A stretch of DNA of 64,000 nt from Yoonia sp. G8-12 (GTDB lineage: Bacteria > Pseudomonadota > Alphaproteobacteria > Rhodobacterales > Rhodobacteraceae). The position numbers and the translations under genes were made by a program. The stretch covers positions 1,612,001 to 1,676,000 of the forward strand of contig NZ_CP151762.1 in NCBI RefSeq assembly GCF_038443675.1, given 5' to 3'. Each line of letters begins with the position of its first letter. Position 1 is the first letter of the stretch. The notes beneath the pieces were generated by a model, which was not told the DNA's origin, did no database searches, and saw only the letters and a program-made list of their open reading frames with translations. Shown here piece after piece: positions 54,930 to 63,354 of the stretch.

Positions 54930-55496
54930 ATGTCCAAGTATCGCCGCCCCAAGCGCGCAGGTGCCACCGTGTTCTTTACCGTCAATTTGGCGAACCGCGC
55001 GTCGGATTTGTTGGTGCGTGAGATTGCCGTTTTGCGGCAGGCCGTGGCGCAGACGCGGGCGGCGCGGCCGTTTGTGATTGATGCGTTTGTTGTGTTGCCG
55101 GATCATATGCATTGCGTTTGGACATTGCCCGCGGGGGATGCGGATTATTCAGTGCGAATGGGTGCCATCAAGGGGCGTTTTACGCAGATGGACCGTAGGT
55201 CGGGGTTCTCCCCGACTCTCACGGAGAATAACAGGCACGGTGTTGTTGGGGGCAGGACAAGTGTCGGGGAGAACCCCGACCACCGTGCCGAAGCGCCGAT
55301 TTGGCAAAAGCGGTTTTATGAACACCACATCCGCAATGACCGCGATTATGCCGCGCATGTAAATTATTGTTGGATCAATCCGGTCAAGCACGGTTTGGTC
55401 GAAGACGTGCGCGATTGGCCGTATGCGTCATGGCATCGGGATTATGGTGATGTGTGGACCGTAGGGCGGGGTTTTCCCCGCCAATCCGGTGGGTGA
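54930..55496 (+). CDS. REP-associated tyrosine transposase (RAYT)
   Basis: 188 residues, Y1-transposase family. Motifs: KYRRPKRAGATVFFTVNL at the start, VVLPDHMHCVWTLP (HUH-like HMH), KRFYEHHIRNDRDYAAHVNYCWINPVKHGL with the catalytic Tyr region. The ATG at 54930 is chosen because the domain begins there; the frame is open from 54738. REP palindromes lie inside its own coding sequence and just after it. RAYTs are domesticated and spread REP elements rather than themselves. Confidence 0.88.
   Translation: MSKYRRPKRAGATVFFTVNLANRASDLLVREIAVLRQAVAQTRAARPFVIDAFVVLPDHMHCVWTLPAGDADYSVRMGAIKGRFTQMDRRSGFSPTLTENNRHGVVGGRTSVGENPDHRAEAPIWQKRFYEHHIRNDRDYAAHVNYCWINPVKHGLVEDVRDWPYASWHRDYGDVWTVGRGFPRQSGG
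55191..55216 (+). repeat. REP element A inside the RAYT gene
   Basis: GACCGTAG then GTCGGGG-TTCT-CCCCGAC (55199-55216), a 7-bp perfect stem. It shares the GACCGTAGG lead with element C. Confidence 0.75.
55263..55280 (-). repeat. REP element B, exact reverse complement of A
   Basis: GTCGGGGAGAACCCCGAC is the exact reverse complement of the 18-base core of A, 46 bases downstream, also within the RAYT coding sequence. It forms a head-to-tail opposed pair like BIMEs. Confidence 0.75.
55457..55482 (+). repeat. REP element C at the 3' end of the RAYT gene
   Basis: GACCGTAGG followed by GCGGGG-TTTT-CCCCGC; same layout as A with covarying G-C in place of T-A. Encodes the last RAYT residues. Confidence 0.72.
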
Positions 55497-55516
55497 TGTA
55501 AGGTGTTGGGGTGGCA

Positions 55517-55540
55517 GTCGGAGCAGGCCCCGACCTACGG
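55517..55540 (-). repeat. REP element D at the end of the DUF4062 gene
   Basis: On the minus strand CCGTAGGTCGGGG, then CCTG and CTCCGAC, an imperfect REP. The TAG of CCGTAGG is the stop codon of the DUF4062 gene. Confidence 0.65.
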
Positions 55541-56749
55541 CTTACTTTCCGAAACTATGCCCTTAACGGTGTCTATAGATGAAACCATCCGGTCTTGAAA
55601 ATCGGCAAAATCCTCAAGAACTGCCGCCAAGATTTTTCGGTTCACCTCCCATCGAGCACCCAAAGCTTCGATCGGTGGGAAGGTGCTTGATGTTCTCCTA
55701 GAAGCAGTTGAGCTCTGCTCAATTTGCCCCCTAAGCTGATCTAAGGCCTCAATCACGGGCTTGATGAATGTATCATAATCGTCTGCTAATAGCCTCTGGA
55801 TACTGGCAGCTCTCTGAAAAGAAGACAGCGATCTGCCAAAGTTGTCTTCAAGCGGCTGAACTATTTGAAAGACATGATCGATAAAGCTCTCCATCGAATC
55901 AAAAACTGCATTGACCTTCTTTAATAGGTACTTCGCTTTTTGTGGGTTCTTCTTTGCGGCTTCAGCCTCTTTTCCAGCGTCGGTCATTGCCTTAGTAAAC
56001 TTGACTAGCTTAGCCGTAGTTTCAGAAAGGTCGGATACATAAACCTCGATATATTCAACCGCGCTTCGAGCTAGCAACTGAACAGCAACCTCGTGGTCAT
56101 TCACCAGTAGCTCTTCAAGATTCTTAAGATGGGAATATGGTTTTAGTTCGGAATACACTGGCCCTTCGCTAGTAGCTTCAGGCACATCATCACAACTGAT
56201 CGAAAGAATACTGTGAATATCATTCAGAAGCGCCTGCCTTATTAGTACCTCTAATTTTGGCAGGTCTTGAAAATTTCTATAAAACACACCTGCGGCGCCA
56301 ACTTCGCGTTTGAATTGCTTAACTTTGGCGTATTGGTTGTTGTCGAGTTCATCAGGGCGAATTGCGGCATCAGAAAAGTAAAACTGCACCATTTTCGGCA
56401 CCGACTTTGTTTGGTGACCAATAAGTGCGTCATTAAACTCTTCCTCAGTGCCCGAAGCAAATTTGCCCGTGGCGCTGCCAAAATAGTACCCCATAATCCC
56501 GAGGTAGATATCATAGCGACCAATCTGTTTAGTGATAGCTTCCTGAGATCTTTCAGCGACGGCTGAGTTGGCATGAGTTTCCCATCTAATAGGATCGATT
56601 CGAAATCCAAGTATATTGCCAAGGTCTTGTTCAATGTCTTGGCATATCTTTACGACTAGGTCTCGCTCAAGAACCATATCGCCCGGTGACGAAATGAAAA
56701 CTCTTACGTTTCTGACATGTGTCTCTTTAAGAGGCCTTGTCTCACTCAC
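55535..56749 (-). CDS. DUF4062 protein, probably horizontally acquired
   Basis: 404 residues. The N-terminal ~90 residues are DUF4062: VRVFISSPGDMVLERDLV, then IDPIRWETHANS and DIYLGIMGYYFGSATG, a Rossmann-like fold found at the front of NTPase-type conflict and signalling proteins. The rest is helical with coiled-coil character (GKEAEAAKKNPQKAKYLLKK) and no NTPase motif. The gene is visibly AT-rich against its neighbours, has GTG start overlapping the thyX stop (GTGA), and ends inside a REP. Role unknown; defence is only a hypothesis. Confidence 0.82.
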   Translation of the reverse strand: MSETRPLKETHVRNVRVFISSPGDMVLERDLVVKICQDIEQDLGNILGFRIDPIRWETHANSAVAERSQEAITKQIGRYDIYLGIMGYYFGSATGKFASGTEEEFNDALIGHQTKSVPKMVQFYFSDAAIRPDELDNNQYAKVKQFKREVGAAGVFYRNFQDLPKLEVLIRQALLNDIHSILSISCDDVPEATSEGPVYSELKPYSHLKNLEELLVNDHEVAVQLLARSAVEYIEVYVSDLSETTAKLVKFTKAMTDAGKEAEAAKKNPQKAKYLLKKVNAVFDSMESFIDHVFQIVQPLEDNFGRSLSSFQRAASIQRLLADDYDTFIKPVIEALDQLRGQIEQSSTASRRTSSTFPPIEALGARWEVNRKILAAVLEDFADFQDRMVSSIDTVKGIVSESKP

Positions 56750-57651
56750 CCAACAATCCCCTCAAACTCCCGCCATTCGCCTTTGCTCATCCCGGAGGTC
56801 TCTTGCGTGACCTCTTCACCCTTAAGCATACGTCGCACGCAGTCAATCGCCTTTGACGAGAGCGTGGCGCCGCCCATGCGGTAGTCCTCGAATGCGCCGT
56901 AGGCCGCGGGCACCCAGTCGGCGACGACTTTGCAGATTTCATCCGCATAGACCCGGATTTCGTATTGCGCGTGGCTGTCGGCGCGCAGGCGCAGGAAGTG
57001 GAAGAGGTTGTGCAGATCGACCTTCCAGTACCATTGCGTATAGATGTTCGCGGGCAGGTTCATGCGGGCGAGTTCGCGGGCGAGGCCTTGTTGGCCGTCG
57101 TCGCTAATCATCTCGGCGTAGTGGTCATAGCAGCGCGCGGCGTCGCCTTTGAGGTATTCAAGCACGCGGGCGGCTTCTTCGCCGGTCAGGGCTTCGCCCC
57201 TGCCCTGATTGTTGATCACCGATTGGGCGGCGAGTTTATCAGGCTCGGGGATGTAGAATTCGCGGTCGAGGATCGAGTAGCGCGCGGAGTATTCGTTGAC
57301 GTTGGCGGTGCGGTGCCGGATCCACTGGCGGGCGACAAAGACGGGCAGTTTGACGTGCAGCTTGATCTCGCACATCTCGAACGGGGTGGAGTGCCAGTGG
57401 CGCATGAGGTAGCGGATCAGCCCCTCGTCGTTTTGCACCGATTTGGTGCCTTTGCCGTAGGACACGCGGGCCGCCTGGCAGATCGCCGCATCGTCACCCA
57501 TGTAGTCGATGACGCGGATAAAGCCGTGGTCGAGCACGTCGTAGGCTTTGTAAAGATGCCCTTCCATCCCTTCGGCCACCGCCCGCAACGTGGGCTTGGG
57601 GTTGGCGCGCAGTTCGTCAATTTCGGCCTGTTGGTCTGGGGTGATGGGCAT
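56746..57651 (-). CDS. thyX: FAD-dependent thymidylate synthase ThyX
   Basis: 301 residues. The ThyX signature RHRTANVNEYSARYS is present, plus HWHSTPFEMCEIKLHVKLP and LFHFLRLRADSHAQYEIR. It makes dTMP from dUMP with NADPH, FAD and methylenetetrahydrofolate. ATG at 57651. Overlap with the DUF4062 start couples an essential gene with the AT-rich one. Confidence 0.96.
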   Translation of the reverse strand: MPITPDQQAEIDELRANPKPTLRAVAEGMEGHLYKAYDVLDHGFIRVIDYMGDDAAICQAARVSYGKGTKSVQNDEGLIRYLMRHWHSTPFEMCEIKLHVKLPVFVARQWIRHRTANVNEYSARYSILDREFYIPEPDKLAAQSVINNQGRGEALTGEEAARVLEYLKGDAARCYDHYAEMISDDGQQGLARELARMNLPANIYTQWYWKVDLHNLFHFLRLRADSHAQYEIRVYADEICKVVADWVPAAYGAFEDYRMGGATLSSKAIDCVRRMLKGEEVTQETSGMSKGEWREFEGIVG

Positions 57652-57830
57652 CTGCTTCTCCGGGTTGGCGCGGTATGAGTCGCGATTGGTGTCGGCGCAC
57701 TATAGGAAAAGGGAGCCCACGACAAAACCATTAACGTTCTGAGCGATTTAAATCTAAGGTTGCGTCTTGACTTGGCGGGGAACGCCAGAAAAAGTGCCGT
57801 CGATATGTGTTTGGAAATAGGAAAGTTCAT

Positions 57831-58742
57831 ATGAAGCAAGCTTTGGGATTAATGGCTGTGGCGGCGGTGTTGGCGGCGTGCAATGACCGCAGTGCGGAAA
57901 CCGTCGATGCCCCCGGTGGCGGTGGCACAGTGGTGCCGCCTTCAGGCGCGGCGGCCAGCCTTGGTGACGTGGACACAGCGACGTATGACGCTGAAAATGA
58001 TGTGGTCACTGTTGTGGTGCGACTAGATGGTCAAGACACCATTCAGGAATATGTGCGGAGCGGCGATGTCAACGGGTATGCCCGGTTCGACCAGCAGGAA
58101 ACCCCTATCAACCGCGCCTTTACCGCAATTGGGGCTACGTCGTCTGACAATGATGAGCTTGTTGCAGTGGTCACCATGGATGGCGGTCAGTTTAACCGCT
58201 TCTTCGGTGGTGCCGTGCTTGAACAGGGTGATTTCTCTGCACCCTCCAGCGGATTTGCCTATTTCGACGGTGACTATGCAGGTCTCGTCAACATCGGCCA
58301 ACCTGTATCGCCACCTGCACCGCCGGGTACACCATCGGCGGCGATACCATCAGGTGTGAGTGTGGTAACAGGTTCAGTCTACATGATCGCCGATTTCACC
58401 GATAATGCCACCGAAGGTACGATTTATGGTCGCGTGTTGGGTGAAGGTGGCGGCGCTGTTGAGCTTGACGATGTTGTCTTGGTCAATACAGGCATTGCAA
58501 CTGACGGTACCTTCAACGGAACTGCCGAAATGCTTGATCTGACCGGCGTTGGAACTTACAGCGGCGCATTTGGTGGAGATGACGCCACCTTCGCCGGCGG
58601 AATTGTCGCGCTTGGAGCCGGCGCCTATGCGGGTGTTTTCCCAGATAGTGTCGATACGACAAATCTGCAAGAATACGGTCTCTTCGTGATTGACCAGTGT
58701 GATCCGGCATCATGCTTCACACTGCCTCCACCCCCTCCATGA
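57831..58742 (+). CDS. TbpB-like surface lipoprotein, SLAM client
   Basis: 303 residues. Lipoprotein signal MKQALGLMAVAAVLAAC (Cys at 17). The last ~120 residues have beta-barrel repeats of the transferrin-binding-protein-B type (GTIYGRVLGEGG, GTYSGAFGGDDATFAGGIVA) and the gene ends CDPASCFTLPPPPP. It overlaps the SLAM gene by 4 bases (ATGA). It is probably moved to the cell surface by that protein; ligand unknown, perhaps iron or haem related. AGGAAAG precedes ATG. Confidence 0.82.
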   Translation: MKQALGLMAVAAVLAACNDRSAETVDAPGGGGTVVPPSGAAASLGDVDTATYDAENDVVTVVVRLDGQDTIQEYVRSGDVNGYARFDQQETPINRAFTAIGATSSDNDELVAVVTMDGGQFNRFFGGAVLEQGDFSAPSSGFAYFDGDYAGLVNIGQPVSPPAPPGTPSAAIPSGVSVVTGSVYMIADFTDNATEGTIYGRVLGEGGGAVELDDVVLVNTGIATDGTFNGTAEMLDLTGVGTYSGAFGGDDATFAGGIVALGAGAYAGVFPDSVDTTNLQEYGLFVIDQCDPASCFTLPPPPP

Positions 58743-60114
58743 TCCGTATCCTCTTTGCTGTTGCGCTGACCCTTTGGGGGCTGGCGCAACAGCGCAAACA
58801 ACAGTTGATCTGAATATCGACCAAGCGCGCAGTATTGCGACGCAGGCGCTTTTATCGAACGACCCTGCCCTTGCCTTGCAAATTGCCGAAGCCATCCTGA
58901 CGCAGCTTCCCGATGATCGCGCGGCCCTGATTGTCGTTGCTGCCGCTGCCCCGCAACTGGGTGATCCCGACCGTGGCCGCGTTGCCGGTGCCCGCGCTTT
59001 TGCTGTATCCCGGACCGATGCCCAGAAATATGAGGCCGCGCGCCTGACCGCGCTGGCCGCTGCAAATGACCAACGCTTTACCCTTGCGACGTTCTGGTTG
59101 CGCCGTGCGCTGACCGTTGCCCCCAATGACCAAGAGCGCACCCGCACGCTGCGTGATGCCCGTGGTGTGAGCCGTTTGAACCCTTGGTCTACCCAGTTGT
59201 CGTTCTCTCTGGCCCCTTCCAACAATGTGAATGGCGGCGCTGAGGGGGAGGACCTGATTATTGCCGGACAAGATACCGGCGGCAATATCAGCCAAGCAGG
59301 GCTGGCGTTGGCCGGATGGCGCGCCTCGCTGGGTTTTGGAACCCAATACCGCCTGCATCAATCGCGGACCAACCGCACAACAGTTGGCATTCAGCTTCAA
59401 ACGGCCCGTGCCTGGATCACGGAAGACACGACACTGCCAGACGAAGCATTTGATACTGCCTCTTATACCTTGTCCCTCAGGCATGAACGCGCGCTTGAAA
59501 GGGGCACTTTGACATTTCGCGTCGCGCGCAGCCTTTACGAATACCGCCGACTGGAAAATGATGAGCGCACCACCCAATACCAGAACTACGACACTTGGCT
59601 TGTCGGGGTCGATCGGCGCTATCCGTTGAACGACCGGACAGTGTTATCGCTTTCGGTCAATCGCGAGCAGTTGTCCTATCTCAATACAGGGATTGGCGAC
59701 ATCGCACGTTTGGGATTGATCGGTGGCGTCAGCTATCAGTTGGCCAGCGGCGACCAAATCAGCGCTTCGTTTGCCCTGACGGATAGTGACGGCGACAACC
59801 TCAACTATACCTCTGGGGAACAGACGTTGAGCGGGTCCTATCGTTTTGCCGATCCAATCGGCCCGATGAGCCTTGCACTTGGCGGTGGATTGCGGTGGAG
59901 CGATTACCCTGACTACCGCGTCGGTTTCTCGACAATCCCCGGCGGACGGCAGGATACAACGGTCTTTGCAAACGCCAATATCGGCTTTCCCAACGTGTCC
60001 TATGCGGGCTTTACACCTGGCCTGCGGATTGACGCCAACCGCGTCAAAAGCAACGTGAGCCGCTTTGAGCGCACCACCTTCTCAGCAGGGCTGACGATTT
60101 CTTCGCAGTTTTAG
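58739..60114 (+). CDS. SLAM-type outer-membrane lipoprotein modifier, frame break in signal peptide
   Basis: The body (TAQTTVDLNIDQARSI on) has an N-terminal TPR-like part (ALALQIAEAILTQLPDDRAA, TFWLRRALTVAPNDQ) and a C-terminal DUF560 barrel ending in Phe (TISSQF). Translation should begin at ATG 58739, overlapping the lipoprotein stop, with signal MIRILFAVALTLWG. That frame joins the body only if one G is added to the G5 run at 58776-58780 (giving LWGAGATAQTT, cleavage after ATA). As written, the 58739 frame stops early. Otherwise a start at 58690 without a signal is needed. The pair fits the Slam/TbpB-like secretion scheme. Confidence 0.8.
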
Positions 60115-60228
60115 AGGCGCGCAAGTTGTACCACTGCAAGACCTGTTCTAAGCTCAGGGATTAGGTTGTACCTTGAGCCTTGCCCCGCAAGCCACGGACA
60201 ATTTTGGATCGAGCAAGGCAAATATGCG

Positions 60229-61182
60229 ATGGATAGCCCCGTTGAAGTAACCCACCCCGCGGATATTGCGAGGGTCTTGGGCACAAATGCATTCTTGCCG
60301 CTTGATTATGCCAAGCTACATCAGCAACTCGGTGCGGGTCTCGGATTTGATGTCACCCATATCCTCTTCGCCATTGACCACATCCCGGTTTGTCTCAGAG
60401 GCCACGAGCATACCGCAGCCCGCAAACGGATTGCCGGGCTTATTGCCAAGGGCGCAGATGGTGCGATGTCGTTCATCCGCAACGAGATGCCCGCATTGAT
60501 CGCACAGCTTCATACCGCCGGACGGCATGATGTGATGGCCGAATTCGTGGATCCCTGTGTCAGCAGGCTTATCTGTGCGCACGCAGGTATCGAGATGGAG
60601 ATTGATGCAGATACAATGATATCGCGGGTCTTTTCGCAGACAATCGGCGTGGCCAAACGGAAGCGACTGAATAGCGAACTGGGCGCGATACGCGCCGAGA
60701 TTGAACGCCAACAGCCCGCCCTGAACGAGATCGAAATTGGCGACCGGCTTGCACTTTTTATTTTGGGGACAGATGCGCTGAGAGGGACCATCGCCCGCAG
60801 TCTGCATTTTCTGTACGAACAGTACCACGAAAATGCCGTCCCCGAGATCCTGACGGATTATCCCCTGACAGGTGTTCCCGTGATTGGCCGCGTGCAAGAC
60901 GAAGTCTGTCCATTTCACGGGCAAACCTATGCACCAGACACGCAGTTCAAGGCCAGACTTGATGTGTTTGAAAACCCCGAACACGCAGCACTGCGCAATC
61001 GCTTTTTCGGGTACGGGGCGCGTCTTTGTCTTGGTCGGAAACTGGCGCTTAATCTGTGGCAACACATTCAGGAAAACATACGCGACACCCGCCCTGCTGT
61101 TAGCGTTGCCGATTTTGCTTTGCGCAAAGATGATTTATTCAATGTCCCGTCAGTCTTTGAAATAGAGGTCGCTCATGTCTGA
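60229..61182 (+). CDS. Cytochrome P450-like protein with degenerate motifs
   Basis: 317 residues (338 if the TTG at 60166 is used), short for a P450. The heme-ligand loop FFGYGARLCLGRKLALNLW is intact, and RGHEHTAARKRIAGL matches the C-helix. The ExxR motif of helix K reads EILT (no Arg), and the I-helix AGxxTT is GTDALRGT, with no Thr at the usual place. ATG 60229 is a compromise choice; AAGG lies 10 bases upstream. It overlaps the acyl carrier protein gene by 8 bases. A substrate bound to that carrier is the likely target. Confidence 0.8.
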   Translation: MDSPVEVTHPADIARVLGTNAFLPLDYAKLHQQLGAGLGFDVTHILFAIDHIPVCLRGHEHTAARKRIAGLIAKGADGAMSFIRNEMPALIAQLHTAGRHDVMAEFVDPCVSRLICAHAGIEMEIDADTMISRVFSQTIGVAKRKRLNSELGAIRAEIERQQPALNEIEIGDRLALFILGTDALRGTIARSLHFLYEQYHENAVPEILTDYPLTGVPVIGRVQDEVCPFHGQTYAPDTQFKARLDVFENPEHAALRNRFFGYGARLCLGRKLALNLWQHIQENIRDTRPAVSVADFALRKDDLFNVPSVFEIEVAHV

Positions 61183-61435
61183 TATTCTTCCGCTCGTCAT
61201 TTCCGCGCTTGAAGATGCCTGTAGCACTCATACGCCCCCCGAGGTTCTTGCACGATTGAAGGCGGGCGAAGATATCGCGCTGGAAGCGCTGAACCTTGAT
61301 AGTCTGAACCGGTTTGAGGCGATCATGAGGATCGAAGAAGAGCTTGATGTTGAACTGGACGAGAGCGACGTGAGCAACCAAGAGACAGTGCATGCGCTTG
61401 CCAAACATCTGGCGACAATAGCGGCGCGACGTTGA
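61175..61435 (+). CDS. Acyl carrier protein
   Basis: 86 residues with the phosphopantetheine site in ALNLDSLNRFEAIMRIEEELDVEL (Ser of DSL). It is a discrete carrier, distinct from the housekeeping AcpP by its N terminus. Overlaps the P450 gene by 8 bases and the thioesterase gene by 4. Confidence 0.93.
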   Translation: MSDILPLVISALEDACSTHTPPEVLARLKAGEDIALEALNLDSLNRFEAIMRIEEELDVELDESDVSNQETVHALAKHLATIAARR

Positions 61436-62226
61436 GCAGTTTGCCGCGTTCCTCGCTCAAGTCGCTGACAAAACAGAGCGACACCGCACGCCCGGCCTAT
61501 CTGATCGCGGGGTTGGGGGGGCATGTCTTGAAGTTTCGCCCGCTTGCGCGCGGCATAGCGGACGCGTGGCATCTGACAGGTGTACAATATCCGGTTTTTG
61601 CCGCTGGGTCGGCGCATTGTACGTCCATCGAAAACCTCTGTGCGGAGATGTCCAAGCCTCTTGAAAACCATGAAGGGCCGATTGTTTTTCTTGGCTATTC
61701 AATCGGCGGCACTATCGCTTACCAGATGGCAACCGATTTGCGTCAGCAAGGAAAAGATGTTGCTGTCGTTATGATCGACACAACCGTCAGTGTGCTACGC
61801 CCCAAGCGCGGCCCCATGGCACTTGCGTTGCAGAAAATTTTCTTGACGTGGCCAAGACGCCTGTTGGGTATCAAAGCGCGCAAGTCGACACTCGGGCGGT
61901 TGCCTGACGAGCCGGTCTTGCGCAATTTCGTTGATGAAACGATTGCCGCGATGGACGGGTATCACCCACCCAAGAGCGCGGTGCCGGTTGTGCTTATTCG
62001 CGCTGATTCCCACCGCAAGTGGCGCAGGTGGATCAATGGCCCCTTCTGGCCCTCACCGACACATGGATGGGCGCGCGTTGCACCGGTGGCGGGTGTCGTG
62101 CGATGTCCGGGCAATCACCTGACAATTGTAGAGCCTCAGAACCTAGAGGCGTTGATCACCGCTGTGCACACAGCGCTTGGAATTGCCTATGAAAGCTTGG
62201 CCGGGGGCCGCAAAAACGCAGCGTAG
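61432..62226 (+). CDS. Type II thioesterase / alpha-beta hydrolase
   Basis: 264 residues. Thioesterase family: AYLIAGLGGHVLKFRPLA oxyanion region, Ser in FLGYSIGGTIAYQMA, and His in CPGNHLTIVEPQN. Such enzymes release acyl groups from carrier proteins of polyketide or peptide assembly lines. Start TTG at 61432 overlapping the ACP stop. With the P450 it forms a three-gene unit. Confidence 0.9.
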   Translation: MSSLPRSSLKSLTKQSDTARPAYLIAGLGGHVLKFRPLARGIADAWHLTGVQYPVFAAGSAHCTSIENLCAEMSKPLENHEGPIVFLGYSIGGTIAYQMATDLRQQGKDVAVVMIDTTVSVLRPKRGPMALALQKIFLTWPRRLLGIKARKSTLGRLPDEPVLRNFVDETIAAMDGYHPPKSAVPVVLIRADSHRKWRRWINGPFWPSPTHGWARVAPVAGVVRCPGNHLTIVEPQNLEALITAVHTALGIAYESLAGGRKNAA

Positions 62227-62295
62227 TATCCCGATGAACTAACCACCCTACAGCGATGTCAGAGCAAACGTTGGCGGCGCGCAGCGAACAACCTG

Positions 62296-63351
62296 TCAGG
62301 TTGTGCGACGCAAGCCGGTCTCGACATCAAACAGATGGGATTTGCCGGGCTGGACCGAAAACCGCAGCAAAGACTCCGCGCTATTGAGGGTATGCACCCC
62401 CTGAAGGCTCGCGGTGAAGCTTTCTTTTGTCTCTACCAGCTCACTGTGAAGCAGCGTATTCGCGCCCAGCGGTTCGGCCATTCTGGCGTGGACGTGGATC
62501 GGGCCGTTGTCATCAGCGATCAAGTGCTCAGGGCGGATGCCGAATTTGACGGGGCCGTCTGGCCCTGCCGCCTCGACGATGCGTCGGTCGCCCAACATCA
62601 CCCAACCATCCTTTATCTGCGCATCCAGAATATTCATCGCGGGGCTGCCGATGAACTGTGCAGCAAAGAGCGTGCGGGGGGTCTCATAGACTTCGAGCGG
62701 CGTGCCAATTTGTTCAGCGATCCCGCTGTTCATCACGATCATCCGGTCGGCCATTGTCATGGCTTCGACCTGATCGTGCGTCACGTAAAGCGCGGTAATA
62801 CCGAGTTTTGACTGCAATTCCTTAATCTCGAGCCGCATCTGGACCCGCAGCTTGGCGTCAAGATTGGACAGCGGTTCATCAAACAAAAACACAGCCGGTT
62901 CACGCACGATGGCCCGCCCCATCGCGACGCGCTGGCGCTGACCACCTGACAGTTCGCGCGGTTTGCGATCCAGCAGTGGTTCAAGCTGCAAGAGCTGGGC
63001 TGCCTGAAGTACTTTGGCATCAATCTGATCTTTGGGCAGTTTGGCGATCTTCAGCCCGTAACCCATGTTCTGACGCACTGACATATGCGGATAAAGCGCG
63101 TAGTTTTGGAACACCATCGCGATATCACGGTCCATTGGTTCTTTGTCATTCGCGCGGTTGCCGCCGATCAGAACATCGCCCGCTGTCACGGTTTCCAGCC
63201 CCGCGACCATGCGCAGAAGCGTGGACTTACCGCAGCCGGACGGCCCGACAATGACGATGAATTCACCATCGGCAATATCGGTTGTGATACCGTGGATCAC
63301 ATCCGTCGATCCAAAGCTTTTCTTGATGTCTTGCAGGGAAACCGTCGCCAT
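62296..63351 (-). CDS. ugpC: Glycerol-3-phosphate-type ABC transporter ATPase (UgpC/MalK)
   Basis: 351 residues. Walker A VGPSGCGKSTLLRM, signature LSGGQRQRVAMGRAI, Walker B VFLFDEPLSNLDAKLR, switch His YVTHDQVEAM, then a C-terminal TOBE-like regulatory domain (GIRPEHLI). Belongs to the sugar/glycerol phosphate importer ATPases; ugpC is by similarity to the neighbour. It follows the permease with a 3-base gap. Confidence 0.9.
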   Translation of the reverse strand: MATVSLQDIKKSFGSTDVIHGITTDIADGEFIVIVGPSGCGKSTLLRMVAGLETVTAGDVLIGGNRANDKEPMDRDIAMVFQNYALYPHMSVRQNMGYGLKIAKLPKDQIDAKVLQAAQLLQLEPLLDRKPRELSGGQRQRVAMGRAIVREPAVFLFDEPLSNLDAKLRVQMRLEIKELQSKLGITALYVTHDQVEAMTMADRMIVMNSGIAEQIGTPLEVYETPRTLFAAQFIGSPAMNILDAQIKDGWVMLGDRRIVEAAGPDGPVKFGIRPEHLIADDNGPIHVHARMAEPLGANTLLHSELVETKESFTASLQGVHTLNSAESLLRFSVQPGKSHLFDVETGLRRTT

Positions 63352-63354
63352 ATT

